DNA of 64,000 nucleotides from Streptomyces violaceoruber (GTDB lineage: Bacteria; Actinomycetota; Actinomycetes; Streptomycetales; Streptomycetaceae): NCBI RefSeq assembly GCF_033406955.1, contig NZ_CP137734.1, positions 2,604,001 to 2,668,000 on the forward strand. Direction: 5' to 3'. Positions 20,395 to 35,621 of the stretch are shown here, one piece after another; positions within the stretch are counted from its first letter, which is position 1, and every line of letters starts with the position of its first letter. The notes below the pieces were generated by a model. The model made no database searches. It had not been told where the DNA came from and saw nothing but the letters and a program-made list of their open reading frames with translations. The translations under genes were made by a program, and so were the position numbers.

Positions 20395-22044
20395 GTGTCT
20401 TCCCTCTTCGCGTGCCACAAGCGCACCACTCTGGCCCTCGCCACCGCGGTCGCCGCCGGAGCGATGCTCACCACCGGCCTCACCGCGGGCAACGCCGCCG
20501 CCGACAGCGCCGCGCCGTCGGCGCTTCCGGGTGCGCCCGTCCTGCTGTCGGGCAGCGCCCGCAGCGCGCTCATACAGGAGCAGCAGGCCGGCGCGGCCGG
20601 TACCGCCCGGGAGATGGGCCTCGGCGCCAAGGAGAAGCTGGTCGTCAAGGACGTGGTGAAGGACCGCGACGGCTCCGTGCACACCCGCTACGAGCGCACC
20701 TACGACGGCCTGCCCGTCCTCGGCGGCGACCTCGTCGTGCACCGCTCGGAGTCCGGCGCCACCAGAGGCGTCACCAAGGCGACCGAGGCCGCCGTCAAGG
20801 TGGCCACCGTCACCCCGAAGGTGAAGGCGGCCAAGGCCGAGCAGCAGGCGCTGTCCGCCGCCAAGGACGCCGGGTCGTCGAAGACCGCGGCCGACTCCGC
20901 GCCCCGCAAGGTGATCTGGGCCGCCCAGGGCAAGCCCGTGCTCGCCTACGAGACCGTGGTCGGCGGCCTCCAGGACGACGGCACCCCGAACGAACTGCAC
21001 GTCATCACCGACGCCGACACCGGCGCCAAGCTGTACGAGTACCAGGGCATCGAGACCGGCTCCGGCAAGAGCCTCTACTCGGGCACGGTCGAACTCGGCA
21101 CCACCCGGTCGGGCTCGTCGTACCAGCTCTACGACACCGGACGCGGCGGCCACAAGACGTACAACCTGGCCCGCAAGACCTCCGGCACCGGCACGCTGTT
21201 CACCGACGCCGACGACACCTGGGGCACCGGCGCCGCCTCCAGCGACCCGCAGGACCAGACCGCCGCCGTCGACGCCGCCTACGGCGCCCAGGTCACCTGG
21301 GACTTCTACAAGGAGAGCTTCGGGCGCAGCGGCATCAAGAACGACGGCAAGGCCGCCTACTCCCGCGTCCACTACGGCAGCAACTACGTCAACGCCTTCT
21401 GGTCGGACAGCTGCTTCTGCATGACCTACGGCGACGGCACGGGCAACACCAACCCGCTGACCTCGCTGGACGTGGCCGGGCACGAGATGAGCCACGGCGT
21501 CACCTCCAACACCGCGGGGCTCAACTACAGCGGGGAGTCCGGCGGCCTCAACGAGGCGACGTCGGACATCTTCGGCACCGGCGTGGAGTACTTCGCGAAC
21601 AGCTCCGCCGACAAGGGCGACTACCTCATCGGCGAGCGGATCGACATCAACGGCGACGGCACCCCGCTGCGCTACATGGACGAGCCCAGCAAGGACGGCG
21701 CGTCCAAGGACTACTGGGACTCCGGTCTCGGCGGCGTCGACGTGCACTACTCGTCCGGTCCGGCCAACCACTTCTTCTTCCTGCTGTCGGAGGGCAGCGG
21801 GGCGCGGACGGTCGACGGGGTGGACTACGACTCCCCGACCTCCGACGGCTCCACGGTCACCGGCATCGGCCGCGACAAGGCCCTGCAGATCTGGTACAAG
21901 GCGCTGACCGAGTACATGACGTCGACGACCGACTACGCCGACGCCCGCACGGCCACCCTGAGCGCGGCGTCCGACCTGTACGGCGCCGACAGCACCGAGT
22001 ACAAGACGGTGGGCGCCTCCTGGACCGCGATCAACGTGAGCTGA
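20395..22044 (+). CDS. Secreted M4 (thermolysin-like) neutral metalloprotease, no P domain
   Basis: A 549-residue paralogue of the preceding protease. GTG at 20395 lies five bases after AAGGAG. Signal peptide: a basic start, LALATAVAAGAMLTTGLTAG, then AAADSA. The propeptide shares GLGAKEKLVVKDVVKDRDG with gene A. The catalytic domain has HEMSH (about residue 363), GGLNEATSD, and the HYSSGPANHFFFLL segment that carries the catalytic histidine. It stops right after the catalytic domain (SWTAINVS), where gene A continues into a P domain. A conserved SCFCMTYGDG stretch, with two cysteines likely bonded, is in both. Expected role: extracellular protein digestion, co-regulated with gene A through the shared promoter module. 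Confidence 0.95.
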   Translation: MSSLFACHKRTTLALATAVAAGAMLTTGLTAGNAAADSAAPSALPGAPVLLSGSARSALIQEQQAGAAGTAREMGLGAKEKLVVKDVVKDRDGSVHTRYERTYDGLPVLGGDLVVHRSESGATRGVTKATEAAVKVATVTPKVKAAKAEQQALSAAKDAGSSKTAADSAPRKVIWAAQGKPVLAYETVVGGLQDDGTPNELHVITDADTGAKLYEYQGIETGSGKSLYSGTVELGTTRSGSSYQLYDTGRGGHKTYNLARKTSGTGTLFTDADDTWGTGAASSDPQDQTAAVDAAYGAQVTWDFYKESFGRSGIKNDGKAAYSRVHYGSNYVNAFWSDSCFCMTYGDGTGNTNPLTSLDVAGHEMSHGVTSNTAGLNYSGESGGLNEATSDIFGTGVEYFANSSADKGDYLIGERIDINGDGTPLRYMDEPSKDGASKDYWDSGLGGVDVHYSSGPANHFFFLLSEGSGARTVDGVDYDSPTSDGSTVTGIGRDKALQIWYKALTEYMTSTTDYADARTATLSAASDLYGADSTEYKTVGASWTAINVS

Positions 22045-22062
22045 CCCGCGACCGACATGACC

Positions 22063-22098
22063 GGCGGCACCCGGAACCAGCGGTTCCCGGGTGCCGCC
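22063..22098 (+). terminator. Hairpin terminator after metalloprotease B
   Basis: GGCGGCACCCGGAACC pairs with GGTTCCCGGGTGCCGCC (one bulged base) around an AGC loop, 19 bases after the protease stop. It also ends just before the predicted leaderless promoter of the next gene. Confidence 0.75.
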
Positions 22099-22113
22099 CT
22101 ACCCTTGGTGCCC

Positions 22114-22623
22114 ATGTCCTTCACGTACGACGACGTCGGCGCCACCCGCGAGCAGGGCGCCTGCCCGCCCGGCTTCCGCCCCATGCACGTACGCACCCGC
22201 CTCGGGGAGGGCGAACCGGTGTTCCGGCGGGCGGCCGAGGCCGTGCTGACCTGGGAGATGCACCGGGAGATGGGCGTCGGCATCGAGGCGGGCGCGGAGC
22301 GCGCCGCGCCCGGCGTCGACGTCACCGTCACCCTCGCCGGCCTGATCAAGGCGCCCTGCCGGGTGGTGTGGACCCTGGAGGAGCCGCGCCGGGCCGGCTG
22401 GGCCTACGGCACGCTGCCCGGCCACCCGGAGTCCGGCGAGGAGGCCTTCGTGGTGGACCGCACGGGTGACGGGACGGTCTGGCTGACGGTGCACGCCTTC
22501 AGCCGCCCGGCCACCTGGTACGCCAAGGCCGGCGGACCGGCGGCCCGCGCCTTCCAGCACGCCTACGCCCGCCGGTGCGGCACCGTCCTCAGGCGGCTGA
22601 GCGGTGGCGACGAGCAGGACTGA
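22114..22623 (+). CDS. DUF1990-like small protein
   Basis: A 169-residue soluble protein. MSFTYDDVGATREQG...PPGFRPMHVRTRLGEGEPVFRRAAEAVLTWEMH and the later RVVWTLEEPRRAGWAYGTLPGHPESGEEAF resemble the DUF1990 family (helical-grip, SRPBCC-like), whose function is not established. No signal or membrane segment. The ATG at 22114 has no Shine-Dalgarno, but TACCCT lies eight bases upstream, so a leaderless transcript is likely. Longer in-frame starts would run into the terminator hairpin. It is convergent with glgP, 43 bases away, and has no functional link to its neighbours that I can see. Confidence 0.78.
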   Translation: MSFTYDDVGATREQGACPPGFRPMHVRTRLGEGEPVFRRAAEAVLTWEMHREMGVGIEAGAERAAPGVDVTVTLAGLIKAPCRVVWTLEEPRRAGWAYGTLPGHPESGEEAFVVDRTGDGTVWLTVHAFSRPATWYAKAGGPAARAFQHAYARRCGTVLRRLSGGDEQD

Positions 22624-22666
22624 GCCCTCCTCGTCGCCACCGCCCGCTGCCGCCGGGCTGCTCCGG

Positions 22667-25285
22667 TCACCGCATCAGCAGGCCCGCCGCCTCCACCAGG
22701 TCGCCGGAGGGCACCGCGACCAGGCCGGTCTCCACACCGGAGGCCAGCAGCCGGTGCGCGGGCAGGACGCGGACCGTGTAGCCGAAGGGGCCGGTGCGGT
22801 CCAGGGCGAGCGGACCCTCGTAGGCCCAGCGGCCCTCCAGGTCGGGTCCGCCCACCGGTTTCAGCGGCGTCCTCGCCGCGTCGGTGATCCGGTCCTCGGA
22901 GTCCACCCGGCCGGAGACCGCCTGCACCTCCACGTCCTCCGGCGCGAGGTCGCCGAGCTTCACCCGCACCCGCAGGGCGAGCGTGGTGCCGAGTTCGGCG
23001 CTGGCGGTGGCGGCGGAGGTCTCCACGTGGTCGACGCTCACCCCGGGCCAGGCCGCCCGCACCCGCGCCTTCCACTCGGCGAGCCCCCGCGCGGAGTCCG
23101 GGTCCATCGCACGGTGCGCCTCGGCGGCGGGGGTGTAGAGCCGCTCGACGTACTCGCGGACCATGCGGCCGGCCAGCACCTTCGGGCCGAGCAGGCTGAG
23201 GGTCCTGCGCACCATCTCCAGCCACCGGTCGGGCAGCCCGCTCGCACCCCGCTCGTAGAAGCGCGGGGTGATCCGCTGTTCCAATAGGTCGTAGAGGGCG
23301 TCGGCCTCTATGGCGTCGCGCCGGTCCGGGTCGGTGCCGGCGCCGTCGGCGGTGGGGATCGCCCAGCCGAAGTCCGGCTGGTACCACTCGTCCCACCAGC
23401 CGTCGAGGACCGACAGGTTGAGGCAGCCGTTGAGCGCCGCCTTCATGCCGGAGGTGCCGCAGGCCTCCAGCGGCCGCAGCGGGTTGTTCAGCCAGATGTC
23501 GCAGCCCGGGTAGAGCTTCTGCGCCATCGCCATGCCGTAGTCCGGCAGGAACACGATGCGGTGCCGCACCCGTGCGTCGTCCGCGAACCGCACCAGCTCC
23601 TGCACCAGCCGCTTGCCCCCGTCGTCCGCCGGGTGCGCCTTGCCCGCGACGACGATCTGGATCGGCCGCTCGGGATGCAGCAGCAGCTCCGTCAGCCGCT
23701 CCCGGTCCCGCAGCATCAGCGTGAGGCGCTTGTACGACGGGACGCGCCGCGCGAAGCCGATGGTGAGCACGTCCGGGTCGAGGGCGTCGTCGATCCAGCC
23801 CAGCTCCGCCGTCCCGGCGCCCCGCTGCCGCCAGGAGGCGCGCAGCCGCTCGCGCACCTCCTCCACGAGCTGGGCGCGCAGGGTGCGGCGCAGCTCCCAG
23901 ATGTCCCGGTCGGGGATGTCGGCGACCGAGTCCCAGCGGTCCGAACCGCCGACGGCCAGCGCGTCCTCGGCCCGCTGCACGCCGATCTGCCGGGCGCCGA
24001 GCCGGAACACCTCGGGGGCCACCCAGGTCGGTGCGTGCACGCCGTTGGTGACGGAGGTGATCGGCACCTCGTCGGCGTCGAAGCCCGGCCACAGCCCGGC
24101 GAACATGCCCCGGCTGACCCCGCCGTGCAGCACGGAGACGCCGTTGGCGCGCTGGGCGAGCCGGAGACCCATCACGGCCATGTTGAACAGGTTCGGCTCG
24201 CCGCCCGGGTACGTCTCCATGCCGAGCCTGAGGACGCGTTCGACCTCGATGCGCGGGAGTTCGGCGTCGGGGCCGAAGTGGCGGGCGACCAGCTCGCGGT
24301 CGAAGCGGTCGATGCCGGCCGGGACCGGAGTGTGCGTGGTGAAGACGGTGCCGGCCCGCACCGCCTCCAGCGCCGAGCCGAAGTCCGAACCCGCGTCGCA
24401 CAGTTCGGCGATGCGCTCCAGGCCGAGGAAGCCGGCGTGGCCCTCGTTGGTGTGGAACACCTCCGGCGCGGGGTGCCCGGTGATCCGGCAGTACGTCCGT
24501 ACCGCCCGGACACCTCCTATGCCGAGCAGCATCTCCTGGAGGAGCCGGTGCTCGCTGCCGCCGCCGTAGAGCCGGTCGGTGACGCCGCGTTCGCCGGGGT
24601 CGTTCTCCTCGACGTCGGAGTCGAGCAGCAGCAGCGGCACCCGGCCGACCTGGGCCAGCCAGACGCGGGCCCGCAGCTCCCGGCCGCCGGGCAGCGCGAG
24701 GGCGACGTGCGCCGGTGTGCCGTCGCGCTCCTTCAGGGGCGCGAGGGGCAGCTCGTGGGGGTCGAGGACGGGGTAGTGCTCCTGCTGCCAGCCGTCCCGG
24801 GAGAGGGACTGGCGGAAGTAGCCGTGGCGGTAGAGCAGGCCCACGCCGACGAGCGGCACCCCCAGGTCGCTGGCCGCCTTGAGGTGGTCGCCGGCCAGGA
24901 TGCCGAGACCGCCGGAGTACTGGGGCAGGGCGGCGGTGATGCCGAACTCGGGCGAGAAGTAGGCCACGGCGGCGGGGAGTCGGCCGGACTGGGCCTGGTA
25001 CCAGCGGTCGCCGGTCATGTAGTGGTCGAGGTCGTAGGCCACCGCGGTGAGCCGGCGCAGGAAGCGCCGGTCCTCGGCCAGCTCCGCGAGACGCGCGGGC
25101 CGGACGGTGCCGAGCAGCCGTACCGGGTCGCCGCCGGACGCGGTCCAGCACTCGGGGTCGACGGAGTGGAAGAGGTCGCGGGTCTCCGGGTGCCAGGACC
25201 AGCGCAGATTGCGGGCCAGATCACTGAGCGGCCGGAGGGGGTCGGGGAGAACGGGACGGACGGTCAGTCGACGGATCGCCTTCAC
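22667..25285 (-). CDS. glgP: Alpha-glucan (glycogen) phosphorylase GlgP
   Basis: An 872-residue PLP-dependent phosphorylase that releases glucose-1-phosphate from glycogen or maltodextrins. It belongs to the shorter, bacterial/archaeal-type GT35 branch: N-terminus RPLSDLARNLRWSWHPETRDLF, YFSPEFGI, HTNEGHAGFL, and the PLP-lysine motif GTSGMKAALNG near residue 612. The 150 C-terminal residues are a beta-rich extension (VEVQAVSGRVD...LEGRWAYEGPLALDRTGPFGY). The start could be GTG 25285 or GTG 25291; neither has a good Shine-Dalgarno. It is divergent from the glgE-treS-mak-glgB operon and probably balances it by degrading the glucan. It may also act on maltooligosaccharides released by GlgX. Confidence 0.94.
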   Translation of the reverse strand: MKAIRRLTVRPVLPDPLRPLSDLARNLRWSWHPETRDLFHSVDPECWTASGGDPVRLLGTVRPARLAELAEDRRFLRRLTAVAYDLDHYMTGDRWYQAQSGRLPAAVAYFSPEFGITAALPQYSGGLGILAGDHLKAASDLGVPLVGVGLLYRHGYFRQSLSRDGWQQEHYPVLDPHELPLAPLKERDGTPAHVALALPGGRELRARVWLAQVGRVPLLLLDSDVEENDPGERGVTDRLYGGGSEHRLLQEMLLGIGGVRAVRTYCRITGHPAPEVFHTNEGHAGFLGLERIAELCDAGSDFGSALEAVRAGTVFTTHTPVPAGIDRFDRELVARHFGPDAELPRIEVERVLRLGMETYPGGEPNLFNMAVMGLRLAQRANGVSVLHGGVSRGMFAGLWPGFDADEVPITSVTNGVHAPTWVAPEVFRLGARQIGVQRAEDALAVGGSDRWDSVADIPDRDIWELRRTLRAQLVEEVRERLRASWRQRGAGTAELGWIDDALDPDVLTIGFARRVPSYKRLTLMLRDRERLTELLLHPERPIQIVVAGKAHPADDGGKRLVQELVRFADDARVRHRIVFLPDYGMAMAQKLYPGCDIWLNNPLRPLEACGTSGMKAALNGCLNLSVLDGWWDEWYQPDFGWAIPTADGAGTDPDRRDAIEADALYDLLEQRITPRFYERGASGLPDRWLEMVRRTLSLLGPKVLAGRMVREYVERLYTPAAEAHRAMDPDSARGLAEWKARVRAAWPGVSVDHVETSAATASAELGTTLALRVRVKLGDLAPEDVEVQAVSGRVDSEDRITDAARTPLKPVGGPDLEGRWAYEGPLALDRTGPFGYTVRVLPAHRLLASGVETGLVAVPSGDLVEAAGLLMR

Positions 25286-25655
25286 CCTCACGACGTTACC
25301 GCGCGATGTGTCCCTTGTTGGGGCCTTCGCCCTGATGCGCCGGACGGGAACTGACGCGCACGGCGTGTCGATATGGCCGGATCTTTCCCCCTCGGCCTTC
25401 TTGTGGCGCTTCGGCCCGCAAGGAAAGCTGCACATGTCGCGACGAACGCTGATTGCGGGAGCGGCATCCGGGAAAGCGACGGTCAGATCGCGTGGTGTGT
25501 CGTGATGTCGACATACGCGCGAGTAGTTAACAAAGTGCCGGATTGCCCACCGGAAGAGTGTGGGAAGGCTCCTGCGGTACGCCCCGCACGCACCAAGCAG
25601 GACCCACCTCCCCAGCAGTCATCCGCCCACCCAGTTGACGCGGACAGGAGCGGTC
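25286..25655. promoter_or_regulatory. Divergent promoter region between glgP and glgE
   Basis: 370 bases without a credible gene. It must contain the promoters of glgP (leftward) and of the glgE operon (rightward). Its AT content rises around 25430-25545 (CGACATACGCGCGAGTAGTTAACAAAG in part), a likely promoter area. I cannot assign -35/-10 pairs with confidence and see no clear dyad. The only secure element is AGGAG six to seven bases before the glgE ATG. Confidence 0.4.
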
Positions 25656-29380
<3,725 letters not shown>

Positions 29381-29400
29381 GGGAAAGGACGCGACACGCC

Positions 29401-30795
29401 ATGCCGGAAGCCGTCATACGCACCGACACCAGCCCGCCGGGACTCCTCGCGTCCCTCGACCCCCTGTTGCGGGAGTGGCTGCCGCGGCAACGCTGGTTCG
29501 CCGGCAAGGGCCGCCCGGTCACCGGCTTCTCCCTGGTCGCCGCGACCGAACTGCTCCCCGCCGACTCCCGCCTCGGCCTCCACCACGTGCTGGTCCGCGC
29601 CCACCAGCGGCACACCCCGGCCGGAGGCGGGGCTCAGGAGCCGGGCGACTGCTACCAGCTCCTGATCGGCACCCGCGAGGCGCTGCCGCCCCGGCTCGCG
29701 CCCGCCCTGATCGGTCATGTGACCGAGGGCCCGGCGGCCGGGCGCACCGCCTACGACGCCCTGTACGACACCCGTCCCGCCGAGGTGCTGCTGGAGGCGC
29801 TGCGCACGCGGGCCCGCATCGGCGGGCTGCGCTTCGAGCGGGCACCGGACGACGTCATACGCGCGGGGCTGGTGCCGCGGCTGATGACCGCCGAGCAGTC
29901 GAACTCGTCGGTCGTGTACGGAGATACGTTCATCCTCAAGGTGCTGCGGCGGATCGTGCCCGGCGTCAACCCCGACCTGGAACTGCCGCTGGCCCTGGCA
30001 CGCGAGGGCTGCCCCCGGGTGCCCGCACCGGCGGGGTGGATGGTGGCGGACCTGGCCGGCCGGACCTGGGTGCTGGGCGTGCTCCAGCCCTATCTGCAGG
30101 GCGCGACCGACGGCTGGGAGCTGGCGCTGCGCGAGCTGGCCAAGGGCGAGGACTTCGCCGCCGAGGCCCGGGCACTCGGGCGGGCCACCGCCGAGGTGCA
30201 CACCGCGCTGGCCCGCGCGCTGCCGACCGTCACCCTCGGCCACGCCCAGGCCCGGCAGCTCGCCGACGGCATGACCGAGCGGCTGGAGGCGGCGGCGCGG
30301 GCCGTGCCCCTGCTCCGGTCGTACGCGCCCGGGCTGCGGACGGCGTTCACGGCGTTGGCGGACCTGGCCTCCGAGGGCCGAGCCTGGTCGGCACAGCGCG
30401 TCCACGGCGACCTGCACCTCGGCCAGTGCCTGCGCTCCCCCGACGGGGAGTGGTCCCTGATCGACTTCGAGGGGGAACCGGCGAAGCCCCTGGCCGAGCG
30501 CCGGCTGCCGCAGCCCGCGGTGCGGGACGTCGCGGGGATGCTGCGCTCCTTCGACTACGCCGCGCACTCGGCCGACGTACGTGTACCGGGCTGGGCCGAG
30601 TCCTGCCGGGCCGCGTACTGCACCGGGTACGCGGAGGCGGGCGGCCACGACCCGCGCACCGACCCGGTGCTGCTGCGCGCCTACGAGACGGACAAGGCGG
30701 TCTACGAGGTCCTGTACGAGGCCCGGCACCGTCCCGAGTGGCTCGAGGTGCCCCTGGCGGCGGTGCGCCGCCTGTCCGTGCCCGAGCCGGCATGA
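29401..30795 (+). CDS. mak: Maltokinase (Pep2/Mak)
   Basis: A 464-residue kinase that phosphorylates maltose to maltose-1-phosphate with ATP, supplying GlgE. The aminoglycoside-phosphotransferase-like fold is visible: N-terminal cap with [13 protein letters not shown], strand [20 protein letters not shown] (nucleotide-binding lysine), catalytic loop [11 protein letters not shown] (about 337-347) and Mg-binding LIDFEGEP. The end, [15 protein letters not shown], is typical. It starts 20 bases after treS with GGGAAAGGA upstream and is followed by glgB after 40 bases. Together the four genes encode the full trehalose-to-branched-glucan route. In S. coelicolor this protein has been named Pep2. Confidence 0.95.
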   Translation: MPEAVIRTDTSPPGLLASLDPLLREWLPRQRWFAGKGRPVTGFSLVAATELLPADSRLGLHHVLVRAHQRHTPAGGGAQEPGDCYQLLIGTREALPPRLAPALIGHVTEGPAAGRTAYDALYDTRPAEVLLEALRTRARIGGLRFERAPDDVIRAGLVPRLMTAEQSNSSVVYGDTFILKVLRRIVPGVNPDLELPLALAREGCPRVPAPAGWMVADLAGRTWVLGVLQPYLQGATDGWELALRELAKGEDFAAEARALGRATAEVHTALARALPTVTLGHAQARQLADGMTERLEAAARAVPLLRSYAPGLRTAFTALADLASEGRAWSAQRVHGDLHLGQCLRSPDGEWSLIDFEGEPAKPLAERRLPQPAVRDVAGMLRSFDYAAHSADVRVPGWAESCRAAYCTGYAEAGGHDPRTDPVLLRAYETDKAVYEVLYEARHRPEWLEVPLAAVRRLSVPEPA

Positions 30796-30835
30796 CGTCC
30801 GCGTCCGCTCCCACTGTGCCCAGGAGGCCCCACCC

Positions 30836-33202
<2,367 letters not shown>

Positions 33203-33218
33203 CCTGCCGGCCCGCCGG

Positions 33219-35486
33219 TCAGCCCGCGTCCTCCAGGCCCTTGGGCAGCGGCTCGCTGTGCAGGACGCCGAGGTGCTGGGTGGCGCGGGTGAGGGCGACG
33301 TACAGGTCGCTGGTGCCGTAGCGGCCGGGCTCGACGACCAGGACGGAGTCGAACTCCAGGCCCTTGGACTGGCGCGGGTCGAGCAGCACGACGCGGTGGG
33401 TGAGGTCGGGCTCGGCGTCCGCCGTCACGCCGTCCAGGCGGGCTGCCAGGACCCGGTGCAGCTCGCGCGGGGCGATGACGGCGAGGCGGCCCTCCTCGGG
33501 GGTCAGCTCCCGGACCGCCTCGGCCACGGCGGCCGGGAGGTCGCCGGTCGCGCGGACCCAGGGGCGTACGCCGGTCGAGCGCACCGAACTCGGCGGCGTG
33601 AACTCCGGGTCGTCGGCGCGGACCACGGCCGCCGCGAGGTCCATGACCTCGGCCGGGGTGCGGTAGTTGACGCCCAGGCGGGTGTGCTCCCAGCGGTCCT
33701 CGACGTAGGGGGCGAGGATCTTCGACCAGGAGCCGACACCGGCCGCCTCCGCGGTCTGCGCCGGGTCGCCGACCAGGGTCATCGAGCGGGTGGGGCAGCG
33801 GCGCATGAGCAGCCGCCAGGCCATCGGGGACAGCTCCTGCGCCTCGTCCACGATGATGTGCCCGAACGCCCAGGTGCGGTCGGCCGCGGCGCGTTCGGCG
33901 GCGCTGCGGTGGTCGTCCTCCTCCTGGCGCTCGGCGAAGCGCTCGGCGTCGATGATGTCGTGCGCGGACAGGACCTCGGCGTCCTCCTCGTCCTTGTCCT
34001 CGAACTCGTAGGTGCGGGACGCGTACGACACGTCGAGGACGCCCTGCGCGTAGGCGATCTGCTCCTCCCGCTCGCGTTCGGCGCGGGAGCGGGCGATCCG
34101 GTCGTCGACGCCGAGCAGTTCGGCGGCCTCGTCCAGCAGGGGCACGTCGGCGACGGTCCAGCGCCGGGTGACCGGGCGGCGGACGGCGGCGGCGTCCTCG
34201 GCGGGGAGGAAGGACTCCGGGGCGGCGAGGAGGTCGGCGACCAGGCGCTGCGGCGTGAGCCGGGGCCACAGCCGGTCGACGGCGGACCAGACCTCGGGGT
34301 TCTCGGCGAGTTCGTCGCGGATCTGGGTGATGTCGCTGGGGTCGAGGAGGTTGCTGCCGTCGTAGGGGTCGGTGCCGATGCGCTCGGCGACCATGTCGGT
34401 GAGGGTGTTGAGGATGTGTCCCTCGAAGTGTTCGCGGGCCGCGTTGTGCGGCAGCTTGGCGGCGCGGGTGCGCTCGCGGGCGACGTTGACCAGGTCGTCG
34501 TCGAGCATGAGGATGTCGCGGTCGTGCTCGATCGCGATCACCGGGTCGGGCAGTGCCTGCCGGGCGCGGACCGCCTCCGCGAGCACGTCGGCCATCTCGG
34601 CCCGGCCCTTCACGGCCGCCGCCTCGGGGGTGTCCGTCGCCGTGGCCTTCACGCCGGGGAACAGCTCGCCGACGGTGGCGAGGAGCACGCCGGTCTCGCC
34701 GAGCGAGGGCAGCACCTCGCCGATGTAGCCGAGGAAGGCCGGGTTGGGGCCGACGATGAGGACGGCGCGCTTGGCGAGCAGTTCGCGGTGCTCGTAGAGG
34801 AGGTAGGCGGCGCGGTGCAGGGCGACGGCGGTCTTGCCGGTGCCGGGGCCGCCCTCGACGACCAGGACGCCGCGGTGCGGGGCGCGGATGATGCGGTCCT
34901 GGTCGGCCTGGATGGTCTGCACGATGTCGCCCATGCGGCCGGTGCGCGCGGAGTTCAGCGCGGCGAGCAGCACGGCGTCGCCGGAGGGGTCCTCGTGGCC
35001 GGTGCGCCTCTCGTCGCCGAGGTCGAGGATCTCGTCGTGCAGCGCGGTGACCGTGCGGCCCTCGCTGGTGATGTGCCGACGGCGGCGCAGCCCCATCGGG
35101 GTGTGGCCGGTGGCCAGGTAGAAGGGGCGGGCGACGCCGGCCCGCCAGTCGATGAGGACGGGGGTGCGTTCGGCGTCGTCGGCGCGCAGGCCGATGCGGC
35201 CGATGTGGTGGCCCTGCCCGGAGGTGAGGTCGATCCGGCCGAAGCAGAGGGAGCCGTCCACCGCGTTGAGCGCGGCGAGCAGCCCGGAGCGCTCGGCGAC
35301 CAGGATGTCCCGCTCCAGACGGGCCTGCTGGGGGGTGTTGCCCTGCGCGAGCGCGTCGGTCACGGAGTCCTCGGCGTCGCCGCGCAGCGCGTCCACGCGC
35401 GCGTACAGTCCGTCGATGAATTCCTGCTCGTGCAGCAATTCATCGTCCGGAAATTCGGTGTTTGACAATTCCACTCCCGGCCGCAT
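33219..35486 (-). CDS. HelD/HelR-like superfamily 1 helicase (RNA polymerase-associated)
   Basis: A 755-residue UvrD-like protein. A helical N-terminal arm (LHEQEFIDGLYARVDALR) precedes the split 1A domain with Walker A EGGPGTGKTAVALHRAAYLL (near 210). Walker B region HIIVDEAQELSPMAWRLL and GDPAQTAEAAGVGSW follow; motif V/VI-type stretches are QSKGLEFDSVLVVEP and LYVALTRATQHL. This is the actinobacterial HelD family, which binds and recycles stalled RNA polymerase; the HelR subgroup gives rifamycin tolerance. I looked for a rifamycin-associated element upstream and found none. ATG 35486 has TAGGCA six bases upstream and no Shine-Dalgarno, so a leaderless mRNA is likely. GTG at 35471 and TTG at 35465 (GGGAG before it) are alternatives. 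A predicted small RNA is transcribed divergently. Confidence 0.92.
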   Translation of the reverse strand: MRPGVELSNTEFPDDELLHEQEFIDGLYARVDALRGDAEDSVTDALAQGNTPQQARLERDILVAERSGLLAALNAVDGSLCFGRIDLTSGQGHHIGRIGLRADDAERTPVLIDWRAGVARPFYLATGHTPMGLRRRRHITSEGRTVTALHDEILDLGDERRTGHEDPSGDAVLLAALNSARTGRMGDIVQTIQADQDRIIRAPHRGVLVVEGGPGTGKTAVALHRAAYLLYEHRELLAKRAVLIVGPNPAFLGYIGEVLPSLGETGVLLATVGELFPGVKATATDTPEAAAVKGRAEMADVLAEAVRARQALPDPVIAIEHDRDILMLDDDLVNVARERTRAAKLPHNAAREHFEGHILNTLTDMVAERIGTDPYDGSNLLDPSDITQIRDELAENPEVWSAVDRLWPRLTPQRLVADLLAAPESFLPAEDAAAVRRPVTRRWTVADVPLLDEAAELLGVDDRIARSRAEREREEQIAYAQGVLDVSYASRTYEFEDKDEEDAEVLSAHDIIDAERFAERQEEDDHRSAAERAAADRTWAFGHIIVDEAQELSPMAWRLLMRRCPTRSMTLVGDPAQTAEAAGVGSWSKILAPYVEDRWEHTRLGVNYRTPAEVMDLAAAVVRADDPEFTPPSSVRSTGVRPWVRATGDLPAAVAEAVRELTPEEGRLAVIAPRELHRVLAARLDGVTADAEPDLTHRVVLLDPRQSKGLEFDSVLVVEPGRYGTSDLYVALTRATQHLGVLHSEPLPKGLEDAG

Positions 35487-35491
35487 ATACT
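35462..35491 (+). promoter_or_regulatory. Near-consensus sigma-70 promoter TTGACA-N18-TATACT
   Basis: TTGACA (35462-35467) is a perfect -35 and TATACT (35486-35491) a near-perfect -10, 18 bases apart, which is rare in such GC-rich DNA. It points right, away from helD, and overlaps the helD start codons on the other strand. No gene follows on the plus strand; a terminator does, after about 65 bases. Confidence 0.75.
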
Positions 35492-35497
35492 GTGCCT

Positions 35498-35594
35498 ACT
35501 GAACTTCTTCGCGACCTCATTCCTGTGAAGTCACGAATCAACGAATATACGCAGAGAAATCCCCCGAGCGCAATTGCTCGGGGGATTTCTTCTG
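35498..35594 (+). ncRNA. Predicted small RNA of about 97 nt
   Basis: Bounded by a near-consensus promoter (start expected at A35498 or within 2 bases) and a strong hairpin with U-rich tail. The interior is clearly AT-richer than its surroundings and can pair ACTTC (near 35503) with GAAGT (near 35527). The terminal hairpin 35555-35590 is followed by TCT. No credible reading frame: the plus frame here runs straight through the terminator. The gene is divergent to helD and its 5' end lies within 15 bases of the helD start. I do not recognise an Rfam family. It could be a stand-alone sRNA or act on helD by transcriptional interference. Confidence 0.6.
35555..35590. terminator. Bidirectional intrinsic terminator, 15-bp perfect stem
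   Basis: AGAAATCCCCCGAGC (35555-35569) pairs perfectly with GCTCGGGGGATTTCT (35576-35590) around GCAATT. Reading right, the stem ends ATTTCTTCT; reading left, ATTTCTCT. It ends the predicted small RNA and can also end the MerR-thioredoxin transcript, whose stop lies 32 bases to the right. Confidence 0.88.
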
Positions 35595-35621
35595 CGCCGG
35601 CCAGTCCGCGCGCCGGGCCGG

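Noticed and set aside
35487..35621. Rifamycin-associated element upstream of the HelD/HelR-like gene
   Set aside because: I looked for the known 19-bp inverted element and did not see it, so rifamycin-inducible control is not supported here.
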